The translations under genes were made by a program, and so were the position numbers. From Hemileia vastatrix (taxonomy: Eukaryota > Basidiomycota > Pucciniomycetes > Pucciniales > Zaghouaniaceae): 64,000 bases of DNA. The DNA is taken from positions 21,734,001 to 21,798,000 of the forward strand of contig JASXTE010000016.1 of the NCBI GenBank assembly GCA_030280995.1. Direction: 5' to 3'. The notes beneath the pieces were generated by a model, which saw nothing but the letters and a program-made list of their open reading frames with translations, was not told where the DNA came from and did not search any database. This document shows, in pieces, positions 35,778 through 47,375 of the stretch (position 1 is the stretch's first letter; each line of letters begins with the position of its first letter).

Positions 35778-38700
35778 ATGGAAAAAGAATATAGAAAATC
35801 TAGAAGAATAAGAAACTTACCACCGGATAATCAAGAACCAATTCCATCAACGTCAAAACGACTAATAACAGAATATGGAGAATCAAAACCAACAACTAAT
35901 GACGACCAATCATCAAAACAATCCAGTGAGTTTTTTGATAACGCTAACAAAATAATAGAGTCTTACAGTAGTAAAAATAAAGGGAAATCAACAAGACTTA
36001 CAAGAAGTGATCAACCGTATTCGCCAAAACATGAGAATATTAATACAAAGAGAAACCTACGAGATAGTAGACCAGAAGATGAGGACCGAGATTCAACCGA
36101 TGAAAGAGACGATAGAATATTTAGAAGACAATATCGAGGAAGTGGAAATAAATCATTGTCGCCTAGATATGAAAGTAGACCATATGGAGGATCAGTTCAT
36201 CATGATGAAAGAATCAATAAAATTACTCAACGAATTACTCCAACAATACAGGAACGATTTATGGAAACTGCAAGAAGAAAACGAAATAAAGAAGAGACAA
36301 ATAGAACAACTTACGAGAGGCGAGGAATCGTGGATAATGAACATCCTACAATGGTCAGAAAAGAGAATTCAGTAAGTAATAATCCCTGGCAAGAAGAATA
36401 CGAAGAAAAAAACTTACCTAATATAAAAACAGAAACAATATGGACAACAACGAGGGAACCAGTAGAAACCGAAGAGGAAACGGAGATGAAGGACTGGATG
36501 GATAGGGTGTATGATAACGTAGAAAGATTATTTTCAAGAGATATAAACATGGTAACAGATAAAATACACGAAAATAATGCGAATATTGCTACTATTATGA
36601 GAGATGTATTACTACCAATAAACGAAACATGTAATAATATAAAAAATATAAGTGAAGAAAATAAAAAAGTAAACGAGAGTAATAATAAAGAAATAGAAAA
36701 TAATACATTACTTCTTTTTGACAAAACAACGGAATTATTAGACGAATTAATAATAAATAATGAAAACACTCTAGACTCAATAAAAAAAATGAAAAAAGAT
36801 GAAAATACAGAAATAGTTAAAGATATTAAAAAGGAAATAGAAGAATGGCACAAAAACAAAATAAAACCAGAACTAGTAAAAATAGAGAAAACAACACATG
36901 ATATACACAATAGATTAAACAACATAGAAAATATAATTTCGAAAAAGGTAAATAAGGAAGATAAAGAAGAGATAAGAAGTCAAAAGGAAGAAGAAATTAA
37001 AGAAGAAGTAAAAAAAGAAGATATTAAAGAACAAGATATGAGTGATTCAGAAAAAATAAATCCAAAAGACTACCCAAAAATAGAAAATTTTCCAGTATTC
37101 TACGGAGAAGGCATATATAATCATATGGAGTTTATTAATAATATTGATGTATTAAAGAAAGACTTTAGTATGCCAGACATATATATAACATCAAAATTAG
37201 GGACAATATTAAAAGGAGAAGCAAGAGACTGGTACTTGAAAACAAGACTTACGACTAAAGCAAGATCATGGGAAGAATGGAAACAAAAACTAATTGAAAA
37301 ATTTTCGACAAGAACATGGATAGTTAAAATGAGAAATCACATAAATAATAATAAATTAAATGTAGAAAAAGCCAAAAATCCAGGAAGATGGTTTATGAAT
37401 CTAGCATATAAATTAAAAGCAATAGAAACAACATGGGATGAAGATGATATAATAGAGTATCTAACATTGAAATTACCTGGAAAAATACAGAATGATATGC
37501 AAGCAAGGTGGAGAAGAGGACAATCATTAGACACATTTTGTCACCAACTAGATGAATTATTCCAGAATGACAAATTATACAAATCACACCTTTTTTATGA
37601 ACCATTATATAAGAATATTATTCAAAAGGAAGAAGAAAAGAAGAATGAGAATAAGAAAACACAAATCAATAATAACATACAATGCTATATATGTAACAAG
37701 AAAGGACACTATAGTAACCTATGTCCTAATAAGAAAATTCAAAACATACAAATAGAAGATATAGAATCAAGTGAAGAATCTGAAAACAAAAGCAATAGTG
37801 AAAAAGATGATGAATCAGAAAATGATAAAGAAGAATATACATTAGATATAGTAAGAGAAGAAGTAGAAATCAATTCAATAGAGAATATAGAAGAAGAAAT
37901 AAATATAGAGCTATCAGAACATAACATCATAGCAAGAAAATTAAATGAAGAAGTGAATTATCAAGATAGTATACCAGCAATAACACTTGGATATATAAAT
38001 GGATACTTAATGAAAATATGCATTGATTCTGGAGCAGCATGCTCCATAATAAGCAAGAAACTATTTGAAAAAATAAAACTAGAAGAAAATGCAATAGAAG
38101 AAATAAAAAACAATTTGACACTAATGGGATTAGGGGGAAAATTATTAACAATAGGAGTAGGCAATATAAGAATAACATTTCCTCATCAAAAAAGTAACAC
38201 CATTCTAGAAATAAAAATAATAATAGTAGAAGAAATGAGGAGTGAAAACACAATAATACTAGGCAGTGAAATTCTACACCAATATGGATTCAATATTAAC
38301 TATATAGATAAGGAATTCACAATTGGAAAAGACATAAAGAAGAAATTTGAACTAATAAAAAGGAAACCAACTTTAAGAGTATATAACAACAGAACAGAAC
38401 AGGATGAATTTGAAAAAGAACTTTCAAATATTCAAATAAACCAAGAACTGGAATTAAAAGAAAAAAATGAAATATTAAAAACAATTAAGAAAAATAAAGA
38501 AGCATTTTCATATGGAAAGAAGAGAATAGGACAAATTAAAGGACATGAACTAAAAATAACATTAACCTGTGAAGAACCATACCCAGCAACACTACAGAGA
38601 AAAGCATATAATACAAGTCCAAGAAATAAAGAAGAAATTGAAAAACACATTAAAGAACTAGAAGAACTAGAGGTTATTAAAGAAGTAACACAAGTAGGAA

Positions 38701-41507
38701 AGAAATGTATTACAGCACCAGTAATAATTACATACCATAATGGAAAATCAAGAATGTGTGGAGACTTCAGAGCATTAAATACATACACAGTATCAGATTC
38801 ATACCCTATGCCAAGAATAGATCAAACAATTGCAACAATTAAAGGAGCTAAATATATCAGTACAATGGATATTTTCAAGGGATATCATCAAGTAAGGGTA
38901 GAAGAAGAAACAAAGGAATTACTGAGAATTGTATGCCATATAGGAGTATATGAATATTTATTAATGCCATTTGGCATTAAGAATGGACCAGCAGTTTTTC
39001 AAAGAATAATGGATCAAACATATTTTAAAGAATTAAGAGAAGGATGGTTAAAGATATACATTGATGACCTAATAATACTATCAAAGACAATTGAAGAACA
39101 TATACAACATTTAAATATTATACTGGAAAAAAGTATAAAATTGGGAATTAGAATAAGCATACAAAAATGCAAGTTTGGATATAAAGAATTAACAGCTTTA
39201 GGACACAAAATATCAGGAATTTATATATCAGCAGAAGAAGCAAAGATAGCACCAATATTATATAAAGAGTTACCACAAACAATCAAACAACTACAAAGTT
39301 TTTTAGGATTTTGCAGTTATTATAGACAATATATTAAGAACTTTGCACAAATAAGCAGACCTTTATATAAACTATTAGAGAAAAATACAATTTTTGAAAT
39401 GACAGAAGAAAGAATACAAGCATTTGAAGAACTGAAGAAGAAATTAACATCAACACAAGTATTAATACTACCAGACTGGAATGAACCTTTTATAGTATAT
39501 GTAGATGCAAGTTTTACAGGACTAGGAGCAGCACTACATCAAAGACAAATAATTGAAGATGAACCAAAAGAATTACCAATATGTTTTATATCAAGACAGC
39601 TAAGAAATGGAGAATTTAAATATGGAGCAACACAACTAGAATGCTTATGTGTAGTATGGGCATTAGAGAAACTGTATTATTATCTGGATGGATCAAAATT
39701 CGAAATAATAACAGATTGTATGGCAATAAAAAGCTTATTGAACATGCAGAAACCTAATAGACATATGTTAAGATGGCAACTAGCAATTCAAGAGTTTAGA
39801 GGAAATATGACAATAATTCATAGAGAAGGAAAGAAACATCAAAATGCAGATGCATTAAGCAGAGATCCATTACCAAACAACAAAACTAATCCAGCAGCTC
39901 AAGAAGAAGAAACAAATATAATGGGAATAACAACAATAGAATTAAGTGATGAATTTTGGGAAAAAATAAAAGAGAACTATCAAAAAGACAAAAATTTAAA
40001 TATAATTCAACATATTCTACAAAATCCAGAGAAAGTAGAAATGAAAGAAAAACTAGACAAGGAATATAAAGAACTACTCCAAGAAAACAGATTCATAATG
40101 ATTGATGACTTAATATATTACAGAGAGAATCATCAAACAAGAATAGTAATAACAAATGAAGAAATTATTCATGAAATACTTAAGATGTGTCATGACGAGA
40201 TAATTGCAGGACATTTTTCAATAGAAGAAACTATAAGAAGGGTAGAACAAACAGCATGGTGGATGGATTATAAGAAGGAGACAAAAGAATATGTAAAAAC
40301 ATGTGAAATATGTCAAAAAGCTAATAAATATACAGGAAAAAAATATGGACTACTACAAGAAATTGAAACACCAACAAAACCATGGGAAATAATTAATATG
40401 GATTTTGTAACAGCACTACCACCTGCAGGACCAATGGACTATAATTCAATACTAGTAATAGTGGACAGATTAAGTAAAAGAGCAAAATTCATACCAACAC
40501 ATAAAGAAATAGATACACAACAACTAGCAATATCATTTTGGATGAAAATAATATCAGATGTGGGATTACCAAGGATTATAATCAGTGACAGAGATCCAAA
40601 ATTTACATCTGAATTATGGAGAAGCTTAATGACGTTAATAGGATGTTCATTGTCATTTTCAACAGCATACCATCCACAAACAGATGGATTAGCAGAAAGA
40701 ATGATACAAACATTAGAAGATATGTTAAGAAGATATATTGCTTTTGGGATGAAATATAAAGATAAAGATGGATTTGTACATGATTGGTACACACTACTTC
40801 CAGCATTAGAATATGCATACAATTCAAGAAAACACAGTAGCACAGGTAAAACTCCATTTGAATTAGAAAGAGGATATATTCCAAGAAATCCATTATTCTA
40901 CTTAAAAGATAAGATAATAAATATGAAAATACACCCAAACTCAATAATATTATCAGACATGTTAGAGAAAGCAAGAATACATGCACAACAAGCTGTAATG
41001 AAATCACATGAATATTCAAAACAGAGATGGGATCAACATCACCAAGAACCAGACATTGAAATAGGAGATTGGGTATTAATATCAACAAAAAATTTCTTCA
41101 ATATGCCAGGACCAAAGAAATTACAAGATCATTATATTGGACCTTTCCTAGTAATAGAGAAACATGGTGAAAATGCAGTAGAAGTACAATTAACTACAGA
41201 ATACCAAAATAAACACCCAACATTTCCAGTATCATTATTGAAGAAATACCACAAGAATAATGAAGAAAAATTTAAAAATAGAAAAAAAAGAGAAACACCA
41301 AAGGAAATTGAAGAAAAAGAGCAAATAATTGAAAAGATTATAGATGAAAAAATAGTAAAAAATGGAAATAAAGAGAAAAGATTATATTTAGTAAGATATA
41401 AGAAACAATCTGCAGAGAAAGATAAATGGATCACAATGGAAGAAATAGAAAATAAAGATAAATTATTAAGAGATTATAGATATAAGAAAAAAACATATAA
41501 GAATTAG
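35778..41507 (+). CDS. Gag-pol polyprotein with C-terminal chromodomain-like region, 1909 aa
   Basis: A single frame without stops from ATG 35778. Residues 1-440 are charged and probably disordered/coiled coil; a retrotransposon capsid-like region follows (about 440-620, EGIYNHMEFINNID, WEEWKQKLIEKF). Zinc knuckle CYICNKKGHYSNLC at 636-649. Aspartic protease IDSGAACSII with D750. Reverse transcriptase with YIDD at 1094-1097. RNase H with D1243 in YVDASFTGLG. Integrase: HHCC zinc motif (CHDEIIAGHF ... CEICQ), then catalytic D1542, D1604, E1640, i.e. a D-35-E spacing. The last 60 residues (YLVRYKKQSAEKDKWI) resemble a chromodomain, so integration may be guided to heterochromatin. The coding strand is extremely A-rich, unlike the transporter next door. 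Gag and pol are one frame, so protein ratios must be set by processing. Confidence 0.95.
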   Translation: MEKEYRKSRRIRNLPPDNQEPIPSTSKRLITEYGESKPTTNDDQSSKQSSEFFDNANKIIESYSSKNKGKSTRLTRSDQPYSPKHENINTKRNLRDSRPEDEDRDSTDERDDRIFRRQYRGSGNKSLSPRYESRPYGGSVHHDERINKITQRITPTIQERFMETARRKRNKEETNRTTYERRGIVDNEHPTMVRKENSVSNNPWQEEYEEKNLPNIKTETIWTTTREPVETEEETEMKDWMDRVYDNVERLFSRDINMVTDKIHENNANIATIMRDVLLPINETCNNIKNISEENKKVNESNNKEIENNTLLLFDKTTELLDELIINNENTLDSIKKMKKDENTEIVKDIKKEIEEWHKNKIKPELVKIEKTTHDIHNRLNNIENIISKKVNKEDKEEIRSQKEEEIKEEVKKEDIKEQDMSDSEKINPKDYPKIENFPVFYGEGIYNHMEFINNIDVLKKDFSMPDIYITSKLGTILKGEARDWYLKTRLTTKARSWEEWKQKLIEKFSTRTWIVKMRNHINNNKLNVEKAKNPGRWFMNLAYKLKAIETTWDEDDIIEYLTLKLPGKIQNDMQARWRRGQSLDTFCHQLDELFQNDKLYKSHLFYEPLYKNIIQKEEEKKNENKKTQINNNIQCYICNKKGHYSNLCPNKKIQNIQIEDIESSEESENKSNSEKDDESENDKEEYTLDIVREEVEINSIENIEEEINIELSEHNIIARKLNEEVNYQDSIPAITLGYINGYLMKICIDSGAACSIISKKLFEKIKLEENAIEEIKNNLTLMGLGGKLLTIGVGNIRITFPHQKSNTILEIKIIIVEEMRSENTIILGSEILHQYGFNINYIDKEFTIGKDIKKKFELIKRKPTLRVYNNRTEQDEFEKELSNIQINQELELKEKNEILKTIKKNKEAFSYGKKRIGQIKGHELKITLTCEEPYPATLQRKAYNTSPRNKEEIEKHIKELEELEVIKEVTQVGKKCITAPVIITYHNGKSRMCGDFRALNTYTVSDSYPMPRIDQTIATIKGAKYISTMDIFKGYHQVRVEEETKELLRIVCHIGVYEYLLMPFGIKNGPAVFQRIMDQTYFKELREGWLKIYIDDLIILSKTIEEHIQHLNIILEKSIKLGIRISIQKCKFGYKELTALGHKISGIYISAEEAKIAPILYKELPQTIKQLQSFLGFCSYYRQYIKNFAQISRPLYKLLEKNTIFEMTEERIQAFEELKKKLTSTQVLILPDWNEPFIVYVDASFTGLGAALHQRQIIEDEPKELPICFISRQLRNGEFKYGATQLECLCVVWALEKLYYYLDGSKFEIITDCMAIKSLLNMQKPNRHMLRWQLAIQEFRGNMTIIHREGKKHQNADALSRDPLPNNKTNPAAQEEETNIMGITTIELSDEFWEKIKENYQKDKNLNIIQHILQNPEKVEMKEKLDKEYKELLQENRFIMIDDLIYYRENHQTRIVITNEEIIHEILKMCHDEIIAGHFSIEETIRRVEQTAWWMDYKKETKEYVKTCEICQKANKYTGKKYGLLQEIETPTKPWEIINMDFVTALPPAGPMDYNSILVIVDRLSKRAKFIPTHKEIDTQQLAISFWMKIISDVGLPRIIISDRDPKFTSELWRSLMTLIGCSLSFSTAYHPQTDGLAERMIQTLEDMLRRYIAFGMKYKDKDGFVHDWYTLLPALEYAYNSRKHSSTGKTPFELERGYIPRNPLFYLKDKIINMKIHPNSIILSDMLEKARIHAQQAVMKSHEYSKQRWDQHHQEPDIEIGDWVLISTKNFFNMPGPKKLQDHYIGPFLVIEKHGENAVEVQLTTEYQNKHPTFPVSLLKKYHKNNEEKFKNRKKRETPKEIEEKEQIIEKIIDEKIVKNGNKEKRLYLVRYKKQSAEKDKWITMEEIENKDKLLRDYRYKKKTYKN

Positions 41508-41541
41508 AATTTTTTTTTATTATTTTTTTAGAAATAGGAAG

Positions 41542-42600
41542 TGTCAGATGCAGGGATGAAACATCTGACAAACAAGAGATAAAGGGAAGAGTATGTATCA
41601 GATGCAGGGAGGAAACATCTAACAAACAAGAGATAAAGGGAAGAGCATGGATATAAACAAACAGACAGTTAATAATAGAAAAGGATAGAAAAGAGAACAA
41701 AGGGAGAAAGAATGATATACATAAAAACACAGCAGATAATAGAATAGAGATAAGAAAGAAGAAAAGGATAGCTGTGTAAATACAAACAAGAAGAACAAAC
41801 ATACAAAGAAACAAGAGCTATAACAATAATAAAAAGGAAATAAGGGACATATAGAGCAAGATAAAGGGAAAGATAGTACATATAGGGTTATGGGCAAATT
41901 AGAATAAGGAAGAGAAAGTACAAAGGGAGAGAATATGTAAATAAAGATAAATAGAATACATGAAATAAAATATAAAGAGGTGATTTCCTCTGGAAATCAC
42001 CATCTATCTTACACACCACAATTTATATAAACCCTAGTTGAGTTACTACTATTGTAGTCCTTGAATAAATAACAGTCCACAATAATTATTATAGTTTCCC
42101 TGCTATATTGAGTGATATACTGCATAGCATATACTGTTTAATTATTATTCCCCTTATCAAATAATATTACAGACTATATTATCTGATATTGTATCCTAAA
42201 TTAGTGAGCTCTATTACTTATAACAATCTTATTATATTCTATTCCTGATACCTCTTAAGAGTAGCTTAGAGAGTATTGCAGAAGCATAAGATAAAAGTAA
42301 AGTATTGCATATTTAATAACTTACTGGTCCTAGTCATTTACTGGAGATAGTAGTATTGGTACCTGGTCTATATATCATATAGATACTGTGGGAATTACTA
42401 TAAATATATCTCCTCATTTCTATAAAGCTTAACTTGATCAAATTATAGTACTACATAACTAGTACCTGATCTATAGCATATAATCAAAGCTATAGATAAG
42501 TGGGAATTGATTAAATATTCTACTTACTTAACTAATCATCAGACCTCAGTGCTGCTGATAAGATTGAATTAACCTCTCTTACAGTGACTTAGGCCTGACA
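41542..42600 (+). repeat. 3' LTR of the intact gypsy element
   Basis: Same 1059 bp as the 5' LTR, offset 7056, with the hairpin at 41979-42001 and the TATA box at 42024-42031. Outward transcription from this copy would run rightward, away from the sugar transporter. Confidence 0.93.
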
Positions 42601-43501
42601 CATTATCTCCCAAGGTGTTCTCTTTTTTATTTAGCCAGTTGATAAAAAAGAGCGAATTTGATGTCAAGCCATAACAATTCACACAAAATAAATATTTTTG
42701 AGATGAGGAACCGCTTTTGTGTAAAATGCCCAGATGTAAAATGTGTCCCAATATTATCTCAGTTTTCTTTCCTTCTTGTGGTGGGCTGCTTATTCATTGC
42801 TGGTTACCCCCTTATTGTCTCGAAACTCTCATATCTCTATTTCTCTGAGAAGTCTAAGCCTCAATGCCGTGCTGATATTTGCGCAATATCAATGCACATA
42901 CATTGCTTTGATAAAAAATTTGCGAATTTCCAAAATGCTGCACACTGGGTATTTAAACAAAGGAACTTTTGCTGTGATTTTAGGGTTACAAAAAGATTAA
43001 GCCCCCGTTTCTCTTCTCAATATCAAAAGGAATTAATGAGAAACAGGCTGGGTACATGCTGATGATTGACCAAGCAGGAAAAGTAGGGAAGAAATTGATT
43101 AATGAGAATACATGCACTAAGAGGGAGTGGGAATAAAAAATTTGTAACTCTTTAGTACTGATGAGAAAGGATGTAACAAATTTCGAGATAGGAAAGGGAG
43201 ATGACAACGATTGTTAATGAGCTGTGGCCTTGAGAATGAAACTAGAGGAGCAGAAATGAGCACAGAGGAGACGCGCTATGCTGGTTTTGGGTGAGCGACG
43301 TAAGGGTCTTTTTAAATCATTTGTCAGTACTGATAACGAACGATATCCATCACCTTTGCCACCAGTAAGCCAGGAGAAGCGTTGATTGACTGGAACTTTT
43401 ATTCTTGAGGGGTATCAATTCAAGATGTTTTTGATGGTGTCACCCTTCATGTATTAAACCAAGTTTTTTATCCCCAACAAAAAGTGAAAATGCATTTATT
43501 A
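42601..43501. other. Unique-looking DNA right of the gypsy insertion
   Basis: Continues the pre-insertion sequence of 33055-34485. A 133-codon frame from 42661 with one hydrophobic stretch is present but has no recognisable features. GC content resembles the transporter locus rather than the TE zones. Confidence 0.45.
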
Positions 43502-43767
43502 GGGGGTGTCAGTTCTGGCAAATCCGCATTTATTTAAGTGCGGATTTCCGAAACACACTAGCCCCAACACTGGTGGATTTCAAAATGAATTAAGTCACTT
43601 ATTTCACTCAAATACGCACTTTCTCAACCAAAAGTGCTGATTTCACCATAAAGTCCCATTTCACTGATTTGTCAGCATCATCCCATTCATACACAGCATT
43701 CCACAACATAGCACTTCATAACTCAAAACATTGTACATCATTTACATTTTTATACCATATAAGAGTC

Positions 43768-44052
43768 ATGCCTTCCTCACTCTCAAATTGTGATAAGCTA
43801 CATCAAGCAATGACTTTCATAGCTCTTGATCTCCTCTTAGACTCTGATTGTGATTCTGATTCTGATCTTGAAGAAGATTTTCTTTTTTATCAAAAATGGC
43901 CCGGAAACATTTACTTCTTCCAAGAAAGCCTCAAGTACTTCATACCCCAAGTACACCATCAAAACACTTCTTAACCTATCTGTACCCAGATTTAGACAGG
44001 TTTTCAGGACTTCTCAGGAACGTTTCCTTAGAATGGTTATTCTTATTTGCAT
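43768..44052 (+). pseudogene. N-terminal fragment of a Harbinger-type (DDE_Tnp_4-like) transposase
   Basis: Beginning MPSSLSNCDKLHQ there is an acidic run (DSDCDSDSDLEEDFLFY), then a frame change, and then RFRQVFRTSQERFLRMV. This order (basic start, acid-rich stretch, and an 'xFRxxFRxSxExFLxLV' helix) is how HARBI1-like nucleases commonly start. The catalytic DDE part is absent downstream, so this is a truncated relic split over two frames. It has no stop-free product beyond about 70 residues. The call rests on the RFRQVFR motif and could be wrong. Confidence 0.55.
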
Positions 44053-44800
44053 ATTGATATTGATTTTGAATTTTCTTTTATAGTCTCTTTTTTTTCAAGT
44101 CTCTTTGTTTTCCTTCATCAACTCAACATGAAATTGCATACTTTCTGCAATTGCATAAATTTTCAGTCATTCTTTTTTTTCTTTCATCACTTATATCCAT
44201 TTCCTCCTCTCCTCTTTCATCCCTTAAATAATTTGAAGTCAATTGTTTTCTCAACTCATCTCTCCAGGCAAGTCATTTTTTCAATTTTACATATATATTT
44301 GCAAATTATTTCTTTTTTTTTGTTTTTTGTTTTTGTTTTTGTTTTTCTTTATTTTTTGTTCTTAAATTTTTTAAGTTAGAGTTTATTTTTTGATTTTAAA
44401 GGTAAAGCTAACCTTTTTTCTTCTCTCTCTCTTTTCTTTCCTTTTTTAGCTCCATCATCCTACTCTTCATCCCTCCTTGGCTTGGTCATTATTCCCCCTT
44501 TGCCCTATTTCACTTTTTTTTGGTTCCATGTCATTGAAACACATACATTGAAAATTCTTTAAGCATTTAATTTGCTCCATATTCAATTTCCCCCAAATCC
44601 CAACTTCACTCTTTCTCACTCTATTTTTCCTACCTTTCAATAAAGGTAAGTTTCATCTCCTTTTTTCATGTCTATATGATATCTCATTCTTTCTATAAAA
44701 ATTTCACACTTAAATATATGTAGGACTCATATCTGGATAACAGTGGACTTATTCAACTCCATATGTTGTCATTTTTATAATCACTTTTTAAGTTTTTGTA
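44053..44800. other. T- and pyrimidine-rich non-coding stretch
   Basis: Plus strand very rich in T and C, including poly-T and TTTTG runs at about 44310-44370. Nothing coding recognised. Confidence 0.5.
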
Positions 44801-44814
44801 AAATTATGAAGATC

Positions 44815-45460
44815 AGACTCAGAATTGAAGTTAGGATTATTCAAATCTAATGTCCTTTATGCTGAATATTCTCCTGAAGGCTATCTTTCAACTCCCACAA
44901 ACAGATTTGAATTTGGTTCAGTGGTTGCTGAAATATTGACTTTAAAGTTGAGCCTTTTTTTCCCAATTTAAATTTTTTACTTTCATGTTTTAATATAAAA
45001 AATTAGGGTTAGGATTATTTAAATCACATGTCCCTTAACTGAATATTCTCCTGAAGCCTATCTTTCATTTTCCACAAACAGGTTTGAGTTAGGTTCAGTG
45101 GTTGCTGAGATTTTGACCTTTAAAGTTGAGCCTTTTTTTCTAAATTTCACTTATCTTATATCATGTTTTTATATTGAATCATTAGAGAATTAGTCTTCTG
45201 AAACTCTTATATGATGATTATCTAGGCTTTTATCTCCCTCTTTTTCAAATTGTCATCATTACTTTTCAAGTTTTTGTGCAATTTTAAAAATCAGAGTCAG
45301 AATTAGGGTTAGGTTTATTTGAATCTACTGCCCTTTTAGCTGAAGATACTTCTGAAGCCTATCTTTCATGTCAGGAAAACTGATTTGAATTTTGTTCAGT
45401 GGTTGCTGAGATATTGAACTTTAGAGTTAAGCCTTTTTTTCCCAATTTCACATTTATTTA
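44815..45460. repeat. Three diverged repeat copies with a conserved 140-bp core
   Basis: The sequence of phrases 'TTAGGATTATTCAAATC', 'TCTCCTGAAGGCTATCTTTC', 'GGTTCAGTGGTTGCTGA' and 'AAAGTTGAGCCTTTTTTT' occurs at about 44835-44970, 45003-45150 and 45305-45450. Copies 1 and 3 share also about 90 bp before the core (CAGACTCAGAATT and CAGAGTCAGAATT). Copies are diverged at many positions, and none has an open frame throughout. Function unknown; it may be an internal repeat of the host element. Confidence 0.7.
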
Positions 45461-46590
45461 TTTCATAATGCATATCATCACATTAACATCATGCATTTAT
45501 CCTTCCAGACTCCTCAAACTACCTTTATCTTTACTAATTATTCTGCCCTTTTATCAAGGTGTGTTTTTTTTCTTTATCTTACCATTTTTCATATGTCTAA
45601 CCCTTCACTCATTTTTGCTTCTCTTATCAGATCAGTAAAAGTTAGTCCAACAAATCAACAAAAAAAAAGGAGGCAAAATTAATAAATTTACAAACCCTTA
45701 GGTAAATAAAAAAATTCTGTGAATTTGTAAAGTCATCAAATATTTTTTATTCTTTCATAAATGTTTGATAAATAAATTGTATATTTCAATTTAGTAAACT
45801 AAAGTAATAATCCAATGACCTTGTATTTTATAAAAGGTAATCATTATAACATTAAATTTTTTTATGGGGTTCATCTTTTCTATACCTGTGGAAAGTCCCA
45901 AACTTAGTTTCTAGACTTGGTTCACATTTTGGCTTGAGGAATTGTAATTAATTTAAAACTAGTAAATTTGATTTATCTTTTTTATTAATTTACTAATATA
46001 TGAAATTATATTAAATTTTGGTGATTTTCACCCTTTACTTCAATAAAATGCAGGGGAGGGTATTGTCAAATTTTCAAATCTGACATGTAAAATTTTTCAA
46101 ATAGATATTGAATTTTGTTGACTTGGATTTATTTAGAAATGCAAATTGGTGGTGAGGTGATACAATTATGTTGGTGATAAGGTTTTTTTCACAGGTGTCA
46201 GTATTATTTTACCATCTGATATTCCAAAAGTGCAATATTTTAGATTCCAGTAAGAAAAAATGGTGTTATCAGAATCTCATGATCTAACTATTTTTTATGA
46301 GATTAAAAGTAACTATTAAATCGGGAACCAAAAAGAATATCCATTTTCTCATAGAGAAGATACATGTCATTGAGCTTTTTGGAAACAGTAGTAATTCCAT
46401 TCTCCAAATCATAATGATCACTACCAAAGCCAGTGGAAGTGGAAGCAAAATGTGCCTTTTTATATTTTTATTGATAACTTTTGAACCTCTCCTTCATTTG
46501 CTTAGGATTGATGTCAATTCTTCCTTTTGTTTTTTTTTACTTCATTTTCCATTAACAAAAAGCAATTGAACATTGATGAAGGTGGACATC
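45461..46590. other. AT-rich stretch up to the gypsy insertion
   Basis: No gene. The phrase GCAGGGGAGGGTATTGTCAAA at about 46050 resembles a polypurine tract followed by an LTR start, but no partner was found. Confidence 0.45.
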
Positions 46591-47365
46591 TGTCACCGGA
46601 TGACCTACGCACAAGGTCAAGGATGTTCCTGTAAGTGAGATGAGGGATTTTAGAAACTTCTTCGAAGCACAGTGGAATGATTCGAGGAAATGATTTGAAG
46701 GTCACTCAAAGTAATAGCTATAGGTTTGAGGTTTGAACGAGAAGAATTATAAACTAGTTCCAAGGTAATAATAATTCTTAAAATCTCACAAAGGGTTGGT
46801 AACTCAATAATCGAAGATTTAGGATTTAGAAATGAATATTTGAGAAGGTAAAAGAAAGATACAATAACAATGATTTAACTTTTAAGGATTTACCACTATT
46901 AATGTAAATACGATATTATAATTTAATTCTAAGGAATATCGAACCAAATACCCAACTCCTTTTATATCCTTTGTTCCTCCTCGCATTGACCTCCCTTCCA
47001 TCACAGCATTCCCATTCCATTGACCATTACTAACATACACTTAGACCCTCTCTACTAAATATCCGTTCATGCTCAATTTGCCCCTTTTAATTAATTAACA
47101 AAAATTTAATGGAAAAAAACTACTACTATACTATTTCATTGATCCTAGCGCTGTGCGTCGCTTATTGAAAAGGACTAAGGTACCCTATTGGGAGATTGAC
47201 TAATTTAGATTTAGAGTTTAGGCTAGCGCAGTTAAATAGCAGTACACAAAGGAAAATCGCAGTTGCTATGGAGAATTGCTTTCTGCACTTCGAGTATAGA
47301 TTTAGGACTCGATATTATTGATTTATTGAGTTAATTTCGCTTCAAGTGTCACGTGGCGCGTGACA
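46591..47365 (-). repeat. 3' LTR (element sense) of the antisense-gene gypsy
   Basis: 775 bp. In element sense a TATA box (TATAAAAGG) lies on the minus strand at about 46958-46966. The outer end in plus sense is GTGTCACGTGGCGCGTGACA, itself a near-palindrome. Confidence 0.92.
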
Positions 47366-47375
47366 GATGCCCGGG

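Larger units (their letters stand above)
34486..42600 (+). mobile_element. Ty3/gypsy chromovirus, complete and apparently intact
   Basis: 8115-bp element with 1059-bp LTRs (34486-35544, 41542-42600) beginning TGTCAG and ending CTGACA, flanked by the 5-bp duplication CATTA at 34481-34485 and 42601-42605. LTRs look identical throughout, including 92-codon open frames conserved letter for letter. A primer-binding-site candidate TGGGGGTCTTTCCG sits 2 nt after the 5' LTR, and a purine tract (AGAAATAGGAAG) abuts the 3' LTR. One uninterrupted gag-pol frame fills the inside. All signs point to a recent and possibly still competent insertion. Confidence 0.95.
43502..46590. mobile_element. Left part of a decayed PIF/Harbinger-like element
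   Basis: Starts near GGGGGTGTCAGTTCTGG, directly after TTA, with a terminal palindrome AAATCCGCATTTATTTAAG then TGCGGATTTCC, and a subterminal phrase AAGTCACTTATTTCA near 43600. Diverged, oppositely oriented relatives of both lie at 55170-55312, on the other side of the 775-bp-LTR gypsy element, so that gypsy may have landed inside this one. It contains a transposase N-terminal fragment and a triple repeat. Limits and superfamily are tentative: the exact right end and a TTA duplication on the right were not found. Confidence 0.4.

Noticed and set aside
36007..36375. 122-codon frame overlapping gag-pol
   Set aside because: Shadow frame of the A-rich gag region; no independent signal.
42661..43062. 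133-codon frame with one hydrophobic stretch
   Set aside because: No recognisable domain, no splicing evidence and no clear codon bias; could be chance in DNA of moderate GC content.
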